From the NCBI GenBank assembly GCA_030653255.1, contig JAURZS010000049.1, forward strand, positions 1 to 44,753: a stretch of DNA of 44,753 nucleotides, in the 5' to 3' direction. How positions within the stretch are numbered: position 1 is the stretch's first letter; the number at the start of each line of letters is the position of its first letter. Shown here one piece after another: positions 38,329 through 44,753 of the stretch. The notes beneath the pieces were generated by a model. The model did not search any database, was not told the origin of the DNA, and saw only the letters and a program-made list of their open reading frames with translations. The position numbers and the translations under genes were made by a program. This DNA is from Burkholderiaceae bacterium. GTDB taxonomy: Bacteria > Pseudomonadota > Gammaproteobacteria > Burkholderiales > Burkholderiaceae_C.

Positions 38329-39195
38329 CTAGAGAGAGGCCAGCATCATGGCCAGCGGCAAGGTCGGCAGCAAGGCGTCCACGCGATCCAGCAAGCCGCC
38401 GTGGCCAGGCAGCAAGCCGCTGGAATCTTTCACGCCCACGCTGCGCTTGATCAAGGACTCGACCAGATCCCCCACCACACTCATGGCCGTCAGAAAGACC
38501 ACCGCCAGCAACATCATCACGAGGCCATGCTGTTCGACCAGGCGGGTATAAAGCGTCTGGCCCTGCCAAAAACCAGTGCCAGCGCCATCGCCTGCCGCGC
38601 CCAGCGACAGCCAGGCCAGTGAAAGCACCACCACACCCACCATGCCGCCCCACACCCCTTCCCAGCTTTTGCCCGGGCTGATGGAGGGCGCCAGTTTTCC
38701 CTTGCTGAAGCGTCCACCGAAAGTGCGACCGGCGAAATAGGCGAAGATGTCGGCCATCCAGACCAGCAGCAGCACCGACAGCAAAAAATTGATGCCGATG
38801 ACACGGGCTTGCGCGACGGCCAGCCAGGCCAGCCAGAGCGCGAGCAGACCGCCCACCAGGCGCAAGGTCTTGGGGATGCGCGGCCAGCCAGCCACGCCAT
38901 TGCGCAAGAGCCAGCCACCGGCCAAGACCCAGACCGCACCGGCAACAGCCCAGAGCATGGGCAAAGGTTTTTCCAGCAAACCACCGTACCAGGACAGGCC
39001 GCACATCAGCATATAAATGGCCGCAAGCCCCAAAGAGCCTGCCTGTCCAAACGCATTCAAACGGCCCCACTCCCATGCACCAGCGGCCATCAGCAACAGC
39101 GCTACCGCGCAAAAAGGAACAGGCGTCTTGTAGAAAAGCGCAGGCAACAAAATTGCCAACAAGACAATGGCCGTGATCACACGCTGTTTAAGCAT
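38329..39195 (-). CDS. cdsA: Phosphatidate cytidylyltransferase
   Basis: SPGKSWEGVWGGM; GDLVESLIKRSVGVKDSSGLLPGHGGLLDRVDALL. Confidence 0.93.
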   Translation of the reverse strand: MLKQRVITAIVLLAILLPALFYKTPVPFCAVALLLMAAGAWEWGRLNAFGQAGSLGLAAIYMLMCGLSWYGGLLEKPLPMLWAVAGAVWVLAGGWLLRNGVAGWPRIPKTLRLVGGLLALWLAWLAVAQARVIGINFLLSVLLLVWMADIFAYFAGRTFGGRFSKGKLAPSISPGKSWEGVWGGMVGVVVLSLAWLSLGAAGDGAGTGFWQGQTLYTRLVEQHGLVMMLLAVVFLTAMSVVGDLVESLIKRSVGVKDSSGLLPGHGGLLDRVDALLPTLPLAMMLASL

Positions 39196-39935
39196 CAGGC
39201 GGCCTTTGCATTGGGCGTGTTGTCATGCCCATGGAGCTGTGCCGTGGTCTGGCCAAAACGGCGTTCGCGGGTGCGAAACACGGCGATCGCCTCATCCAGC
39301 GCGGCCTCATCAAACTCAGGCCAGAGCTTGTCGGAAAAATGCAGCTCTGAATACGCCACCTGCCACAGCAAGAAATTGCTGATGCGCAACTCGCCGCCGG
39401 TGCGCATCAGCAGATCAGGGTCGGGCACCTGTGCCAGCGCCATGGCCCGGTCCAGCGACAGCTCGGTAATGGCTTCGCCCCGGCTGGCCAGCTTTTGCGC
39501 CGCCTGGGCAATATCCCAGCGCCCGCCATAGTTGAAGCAGACGTTGAGAACCAGGCCTTGATTGCTTGCCGTGGCGAGCTCTGCCTGTGCCAGCCCGGCC
39601 TGGACTTCTTCGGAAAGCCGCTGGCGGTCACCCACGAAATGCAGCTGGACACCATTGGCTTTGAGGCTGGGGACTTCCTTGGCCAGGGACAGGGCCAGCA
39701 GCTCCATCAGACCAGACACTTCATCGGCAGGCCGGTTCCCGTTTTCAGAGGAAAACGCAAAGACCGTCAACACGCCAATGCAGCGCTCCAAGCAGGCCTT
39801 GACACAGCGCGTCAGCGAAGCAACGCCCTGCTTGTGCCCGGCAATACGCGGCAGAAATCGCCTGCTCGCCCAGCGGCCATTGCCATCCATGACAATAGCC
39901 ACATGGTGCGGAACGATGGGTCGGATAGTGGCCAT
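39195..39935 (-). CDS. uppS: Undecaprenyl diphosphate synthase
   Basis: HVAIVMDGNGRWASRRFLPRIAGHKQG; LNVCFNYGGRWDI; PDPDLLMRTGGELRISNFLLWQVAYSELHF. Confidence 0.95.
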   Translation of the reverse strand: MATIRPIVPHHVAIVMDGNGRWASRRFLPRIAGHKQGVASLTRCVKACLERCIGVLTVFAFSSENGNRPADEVSGLMELLALSLAKEVPSLKANGVQLHFVGDRQRLSEEVQAGLAQAELATASNQGLVLNVCFNYGGRWDIAQAAQKLASRGEAITELSLDRAMALAQVPDPDLLMRTGGELRISNFLLWQVAYSELHFSDKLWPEFDEAALDEAIAVFRTRERRFGQTTAQLHGHDNTPNAKAA

Positions 39936-40142
39936 GGGTAAAGGTTAGCGCGCGAGCCCAAATGCGCTGCGCCGTGCCGCCCCAGGCAAGCACAGCCCCC
40001 TGGTGGGGCAGCGCAGCACATGGAGTGGCAAGCGCGGGAGCAATTTAACGGCCATGATGTCTTGTTCCTTGCCGGGGTAATCGTATTTCTCGTGCAAATT
40101 GATACGGTTTGCGTGCAAAACCAAGCTGGATATGGCTTGCGA

Positions 40143-40343
40143 GGTCACCGGATCATGCGGCAGTACTGGGAACAAAGGGGAAAGTCATGGCAGATTGTCT
40201 ACGAGACAGCACTCAGATAGCGCGCTGCTGTGCTTAGCGCGCCTTCTTGGCCAGCGCGATCAATTGGTCGACTACAAGCAGGGAGCGCGGATTGGTGCCG
40301 GCCAGTGAGCCGGAAGTGAGCCATCTACCATCCACGCCCAGCG
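40143..40343. repeat. Right copy of ~200-bp direct repeat (includes last ~25 codons of an L,D-transpeptidase and the dsbA-like 3' end)
   Basis: GHRIMRQYWEQRGKSWQIVYETALR* on the + strand, then the dsbA 3' end on the - strand. Confidence 0.92.
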
Positions 40344-40872
40344 ACGGAGTACCTTCGATTTTGTAGCCCTCGGCCAGCGCCGTTGCCTGCTTGACCTTGC
40401 CTGCGACGCTAAAGGAGTTCATCGTTTCTACAAGACGCTTGCCGTCAACGCCGTTCTTTGCAGCGAAGGCGGCAATGTCTGCGGTGGTTGCCAGGCGTTG
40501 TTTCTCAGCGTGGATGGCGTGGAACACCTTCCCATGCAACTTCTCGACCAGACCAAGCCCTTCCAGCGCAAAGTAGAGCTGCTGGTGGATCACAAAGTCC
40601 TCGCGAAAGGCAACCGGTATGCGCCGGAAAAGAACATCTCGCGGAACCTTTTTTAGCCAAGCCTCGAGCGATGGCTCAAACGAATTGCAGTGTGAGCAGC
40701 TATAAGCGAAAAACTCCAGCACCTCGACCTGCTTCTGGTCCTTGGTCGGCTGACGCGGAGAAACTGCCAGGTACTGCTTGCCTTCAGAAAAATTTTCCTG
40801 GGCGCGCGCGGCGGTATGGGCGGAGAGGGTTAGCGGGAGAGCCAAGCTGCAAAAAGTGCGTCTTTTGATCAT
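40234..40872 (-). CDS. dsbA: DsbA-like thiol:disulfide interchange protein (CSHC)
   Basis: VEVLEFFAYSCSHCNSFEPSLEAWLKK...KIEGTPSLGVDGRWLTS. Confidence 0.9.
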   Translation of the reverse strand: MIKRRTFCSLALPLTLSAHTAARAQENFSEGKQYLAVSPRQPTKDQKQVEVLEFFAYSCSHCNSFEPSLEAWLKKVPRDVLFRRIPVAFREDFVIHQQLYFALEGLGLVEKLHGKVFHAIHAEKQRLATTADIAAFAAKNGVDGKRLVETMNSFSVAGKVKQATALAEGYKIEGTPSLGVDGRWLTSGSLAGTNPRSLLVVDQLIALAKKAR

Positions 40873-40903
40873 GATGGAGGATTGGTGTGAAAAATGGACC
40901 CGC

Positions 40904-41392
40904 TCAGCTCTCAGAGAGCAGCCGGTCGATGAGTTGATGAAGCTCGGCGAAGTCAGGCTTTCCCACAAAGCGCTTGACGATCTCCCCGCGCTTGTTCACG
41001 AGGAAGGTTGTAGGTGTGACGTTCACATCGCCCCACGCCTTTGCCACCGTGCCGGTATTGTCAATGGCCACCGGGAACGGCAGCTTTCGTGTTTGCGCGA
41101 AATTGACGACGTAGGCCGGCGGGTCGTAGCTCATGGCCACAGCGATGGTTTCGTAGCCGCGGCTGCGGAACTTTTCGTAGGTGCTCACCAGCATGGGCAT
41201 CTCCGCGACGCAGGTGGTGCAGCTGGTCGCCCAGAAGTTGATCAACGCCACTTTGCCTTTGAGGTCGGCAGTTGTCCGCGATGAGCCGTCCAGCAGCGTA
41301 AAAGAGCTTTGTGGGGCGCCCGAGGAGTTCAGGCAGCCTGTTAATGCCAGTGACACCGCGACAAAAGCTAGCAAATTTCGGAAAATCGTCAT
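40904..41392 (-). CDS. TlpA/ResA-like thioredoxin-fold lipoprotein (CTTC)
   Basis: Lipobox LALTGC; NFWATSCTTCVAEMPMLVSTYEKF. Confidence 0.88.
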   Translation of the reverse strand: MTIFRNLLAFVAVSLALTGCLNSSGAPQSSFTLLDGSSRTTADLKGKVALINFWATSCTTCVAEMPMLVSTYEKFRSRGYETIAVAMSYDPPAYVVNFAQTRKLPFPVAIDNTGTVAKAWGDVNVTPTTFLVNKRGEIVKRFVGKPDFAELHQLIDRLLSES

Positions 41393-41458
41393 GTGAGCTC
41401 CAAGTTTGTTTGATGGAATCGAAGCACGTCTATTTGGGTCTTTCAGGGCACCATTGGT

Positions 41459-41956
41459 TCACCGAGACTTCTTCACTGCGGTAGGATTTTCCACGCTCAC
41501 TAGCGACAGAAGCACCAGGGAAATCGCCCCACCTACGATGGCCATGTCGGCGACATTGAACGCGGGCCAGTGCCAACCGCGCAGGTGGAAATCAAGGTAG
41601 TCGATGACTTGCCCGCGCACAGCGCGGTCGAACCCGTTGCCAAGGGCTCCGCCTAGGATGAGGCTGTAGGAAAGCGCCTCCAGTCTTCGGAGCGGCCGAA
41701 ATAACATCCAAGCGAGCCACACCGAAGCAGCGAGGGCGATCGCAAGGAAGAACCATCGTTGCCAGCCACCCGCGCCAGCGAGGAAGCTGAACGCAGCGCC
41801 CGGGTTGAGTACATGAACCAGATTGAAGAACGGCGTGACGTCGCGTGACCACCCCAAGGGGGTAGTCATGTCGATGTAGGTCTTGGCAGCCTGGTCGGCG
41901 GCAAGTATTCCAATGGCAAGTGAATACCACTGCGCTCTTTCAGAGGGATGACTCAT
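41459..41956 (-). CDS. lspA: Lipoprotein signal peptidase (signal peptidase II)
   Basis: NPGAAFSFLAGAGGWQRWFF; GGALGNGFDRAVRGQVIDYLDF; AFNVADMAI. Confidence 0.92.
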   Translation of the reverse strand: MSHPSERAQWYSLAIGILAADQAAKTYIDMTTPLGWSRDVTPFFNLVHVLNPGAAFSFLAGAGGWQRWFFLAIALAASVWLAWMLFRPLRRLEALSYSLILGGALGNGFDRAVRGQVIDYLDFHLRGWHWPAFNVADMAIVGGAISLVLLSLVSVENPTAVKKSR

Positions 41957-43372
41957 CTACTTCTTCTCCTGTTCAGAAAATTCCGGTTCCGGCGAGGGCT
42001 CGGCGGGAACGGGCCGCAAAGCGTTCTCGATCTCCTGATCGGTCGCCTGCACGAGGACTTGCTGCGTAGTCGCGATGCCGGGAAAAACGATCAGGATACC
42101 CACCATCAGCAGCTGGATCGCTAGAAAGGGAATCGCACCTACATAAATCTGCGTCGTGCGGACCGTTGCCGGGGCAACACTGCGCAGGTTGTACAGCGCG
42201 ATGCCGAACGGTGGATGCATGAAGGAAGTTTGCAGGACGACCGCGATCATGACGGTCAGCCACACCATGTCCACTCCGAGTTTGCGCGCCACTGGCGTGA
42301 TCAGGGGAACGACGATGAACGCGATCTCAAAGAAGTCGAGGAAGAAGCCGAGCAGGAAAATCCCCAGCGTAATGGCGAGAAGAAACGGGGTTTGCCCCTC
42401 TGGCAAGTGCTTGAAGATGCCCTCGATCCATACCTGACCGTCAAATCCCCGAAAGACGAGTGTGAAAAACGAGGCGCCGATCAGCAGGAAGATCACACTG
42501 GAGCACAGGACTCCCGTGTTTGTGAGGGCCTGGCTGAGACGGCCCCCGGAAAGTCGCCGACGTAGCGCGCCAATCGCCAGTGCACCGCAGGCGCCAATGG
42601 CGCCGCCTTCGGTAGGCGTCGCGACCCCGAAGTAGATGGAGGCAAGAATGGTGAGAATAAGCCCAAGGGGCACACCGGCGGCAAGTGCAGCTTCGAGCCA
42701 TACCTGATTGCGAGAAGCGTCTACCACCGCAATGATCGGTGGCGCGAGCGACGGCCGCAGCCATGTCATGACCAAGACAAAGAGCAGGTAGAGCCCGACC
42801 AGCATCGCACTGGGCAATAGCGCGGCATGAAAAATGTCGATCAGCGGGACCTCCATCTGCTCTGCCAGGACAATCAGCACCAGGCTGGGAGGTAGCATCT
42901 GAGCCAGGGTGCCGGCGGCGGCGATCGACCCGGTCGCCAGTCGCGCGTCATAGCCCGCCTTGAGCATCACGGGCAGCGCGATCAGACCCATGGCAATGAC
43001 GGAGGCCGATACGAATCCCGTGATTGCCGACAGCACAGCGCCAACGATGATGGTGGCGTAGAGCAGTCCACCCGGCGCGCGCCCGAAAAGTCGGCCAAGC
43101 GCGACCAGTGTGTCCTCGGCCACGCCGGTGCGTTCCAAAATCAACCCCATCAGCACGAACAGGGGAACCGCCAGGAAGTTATCACTGTTGAAGACGCCCT
43201 GCACGCGTGACGGCATGTTAAGCAGGAAGGCCGCGTTGAAATGCCCGAGCGCCACACCAAGGACGCCGAATGCCGCCGCCACGGCGGCAAGCGAGAACGC
43301 CACGGGGAACCCGGCCAGAAGCACGACAACCAGCGTCGTGAACATCAGTGGAGCGAGCAGGTCCGGGCTCAT
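41957..43372 (-). CDS. TRAP transporter large permease subunit (DctM-like)
   Basis: MSPDLLAPLMFTTLVVVLLAGFPVAFSLAAVAAAFG; repeated TM segments; GVATPTEGGAIGACGAL. Confidence 0.9.
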   Translation of the reverse strand: MSPDLLAPLMFTTLVVVLLAGFPVAFSLAAVAAAFGVLGVALGHFNAAFLLNMPSRVQGVFNSDNFLAVPLFVLMGLILERTGVAEDTLVALGRLFGRAPGGLLYATIIVGAVLSAITGFVSASVIAMGLIALPVMLKAGYDARLATGSIAAAGTLAQMLPPSLVLIVLAEQMEVPLIDIFHAALLPSAMLVGLYLLFVLVMTWLRPSLAPPIIAVVDASRNQVWLEAALAAGVPLGLILTILASIYFGVATPTEGGAIGACGALAIGALRRRLSGGRLSQALTNTGVLCSSVIFLLIGASFFTLVFRGFDGQVWIEGIFKHLPEGQTPFLLAITLGIFLLGFFLDFFEIAFIVVPLITPVARKLGVDMVWLTVMIAVVLQTSFMHPPFGIALYNLRSVAPATVRTTQIYVGAIPFLAIQLLMVGILIVFPGIATTQQVLVQATDQEIENALRPVPAEPSPEPEFSEQEKK

Positions 43373-43941
43373 GCAAATCCTTGTCGGTCCGCATGTTCGG
43401 CGCCCAGCGGCCGTGGCGCGACACCAGCCAGGAAGGCGAGGCACCGTACCGCCTCGGCGGCCCCCTGCGCTGCCAGACTCAAGAAGCCGAGCGGGATCAT
43501 GCCTTTCATGATCCAGGCCGGGAATCGACTAAGGCTTTCGCGGCCAGCGCGGGTTTCTCCGGTGACGAACGAGGTGACGAAATCGGGCCAAGTCACCCAC
43601 ACCGCAGCCAGGCACAACGGCAGCAGAACCACCGTAATCCCGGCGAGATCGAGCCACGCCATGCCGCGCGGCCCGAGGAAGCCCGAGAAGACATCGATGC
43701 GCACGTGTTCGTCGCGCTTTAACGCGTAGGCGGCCATCAGCAGCACCGCCGCCGCAAAGAAGTGCGGTTGGACGTCGTACATGGTGGACGACGCAACACC
43801 TAAGAATTTTCGGCTTATCGCATTGCCTGCAATCAGCACGGCATTGGCCAGCAGACCCCAGCGAACAACAAAGGCGAGTTGCCGGTTGACCCAGTCGATG
43901 CCGTTGGCCGCTTGCAGCGCCGCCTGAAAGCCGGACTTCAC
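43369..43941 (-). CDS. TRAP transporter small permease subunit (DctQ-like), GTG start
   Basis: VKSGFQAALQAANGIDWVNRQLAFVVRWGLLANAVLIAGNAISRKFLG...DEHVRIDVFSGFLGPRG; overlaps both neighbours by 4 bp. Confidence 0.85.
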   Translation of the reverse strand: MKSGFQAALQAANGIDWVNRQLAFVVRWGLLANAVLIAGNAISRKFLGVASSTMYDVQPHFFAAAVLLMAAYALKRDEHVRIDVFSGFLGPRGMAWLDLAGITVVLLPLCLAAVWVTWPDFVTSFVTGETRAGRESLSRFPAWIMKGMIPLGFLSLAAQGAAEAVRCLAFLAGVAPRPLGAEHADRQGFA

Positions 43942-44561
43942 CGGACAACTCCCGCGAGCGGCAGGCTCCGGGCAACGCGTCGTGCCCATGGACCGACCAG
44001 GGCAACGCAGGCCCAGCCGAGCGCAAAGCCGGCAATGACATCGACCGGAAAGTGCGCGCCCAGGACGATGCGCGACCAACCGACCGCCATGGCGAACAGA
44101 AGCATCCCAATCCTGCCGGTTCGACCTAGCACGGGCCAAAGCGACGCCGTCAGGACGCCAATGTAAACCGCATGGCCGCTTGGCATGGTGTAGCGGCTGT
44201 CGGGTGCGGACGCGGCGCGGTACACGGAGTCGCCAAGCAGGACGAACGGGCGCGGCAAGGCGAACAACGTCTTGGTGAGCGCTGCAGCGGCAAACGAAAG
44301 CGGTAACCCGAGTACGAACCTCCCCAGGGACACCCTTAAAGGAATAGCCGCGTGCCGAACTGACATGTGCCCCCAAACCAGGAACAGGACCACGACGGCC
44401 GGTGCTCCCCAGTAACTGCCAACTGCACTCAGGAACTCGGGTAGCCAGATCCAGCCGTCGGCCAAGGTGCGCTGAATGCTCAGGAAGAGATCGACATTGG
44501 CCCCGCCCCAGTCATACAGCCAGAGCTTCATCCACTGCGTGGCCATGTCGGGCGCTTGCAT
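43938..44561 (-). CDS. PAP2-family phosphatase (PbrB-like candidate)
   Basis: KTLFALPRPF, MPSGHAVYIGVL, GWSRIVLGAHFPVDVIAGFALG; directly after a metal P-type ATPase. Confidence 0.87.
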   Translation of the reverse strand: MQAPDMATQWMKLWLYDWGGANVDLFLSIQRTLADGWIWLPEFLSAVGSYWGAPAVVVLFLVWGHMSVRHAAIPLRVSLGRFVLGLPLSFAAAALTKTLFALPRPFVLLGDSVYRAASAPDSRYTMPSGHAVYIGVLTASLWPVLGRTGRIGMLLFAMAVGWSRIVLGAHFPVDVIAGFALGWACVALVGPWARRVARSLPLAGVVR

Positions 44562-44568
44562 TTGATTT

Positions 44569-44753
44569 TCAGACGTTCTTGAGTTTCAACAGTCGCAGAC
44601 CATTGAAGACGACCAGCAAGCTGGCTCCCATGTCGGCAAACACGGCCATCCACATCGTGGCCTGCCCAGTGAACGTCAGAGCGACGAACACCACCTTGAT
44701 GCCCAGGGCCAGAACGATGTTTTGCGTCAGGATAGACGCGGTGGTGCGCGACA
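44569..44753 (-). CDS. P1B-type heavy-metal ATPase (CadA/ZntA/PbrA type), C-terminal part only
   Basis: SRTTASILTQNIVLALGIKVVFVALTFTGQATMWMAVFADMGASLLVVFNGLRLLKLKNV*. Confidence 0.88.
   Translation of the reverse strand, partial: SRTTASILTQNIVLALGIKVVFVALTFTGQATMWMAVFADMGASLLVVFNGLRLLKLKNV

Noticed and set aside
39960-40050. GGGGCTGTGCTTGCCTGGGGCGGCAC segment as a novel element
   Set aside because: Looks like ordinary GC-rich intergenic sequence between frr and uppS; not pursued without a genome-wide count
20673-44753. Second copy of the tRNA-Leu 3' end (attR) inside the window
   Set aside because: No repeat of GAGTCCCGCCCCGCGCACCA noticed by eye; the island probably ends beyond the window
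1-44753. CRISPR arrays, retron or other known defence loci, complete IS elements
   Set aside because: No regularly spaced long repeats, Cas/RT motifs, transposases or terminal inverted repeats recognised by eye

Overview
This is a GC-rich betaproteobacterial window that looks like Comamonadaceae, judged from gene content and gene order. It splits into two parts. (A) 1-20.6 kb is ordinary core/accessory chromosome. It holds an ABC/HlyD exporter, a PAS-sigma54 activator next to a Liv-type ABC operon with a recognisable sigma54 promoter, a dienelactone hydrolase, hemH, a HAD hydrolase, hpnCDE and an RND efflux pair, and it ends at a tRNA-Leu(UAG). (B) 20.7-44.75 kb, directly 3' of the tRNA-Leu, reads as a genomic island that runs off the window end. 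It begins with an array of exactly 10-bp-spaced TTCA repeats, followed by an HTH protein, a satellite-like SF3 helicase module and uncharacterised acidic proteins. Next comes a composite mer-cus operon (merT-merP-GDCCVxC-132aa-cusC-cusB-cusA) behind a canonical MerR promoter, with no merA. After that is a spare set of envelope thiol/redox factors (two TlpA-like, DsbB, two DsbA-like, SCO, an L,D-transpeptidase). A captured chromosomal fragment (frr tip-uppS-cdsA-truncated dxr) sits between ~200-bp direct repeats. The last block is a P-type ATPase-PAP2-TRAP(QM)-lspA operon. The best candidates for follow-up are the mer-cus composite operon without merA, the repeat-flanked uppS-cdsA insertion beside a PAP2/LspA/P-type ATPase operon, the orphan TRAP QM pair in that operon, and the phased repeats at the tRNA junction. 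All family calls come from reading motifs in the translations; no database search was run.
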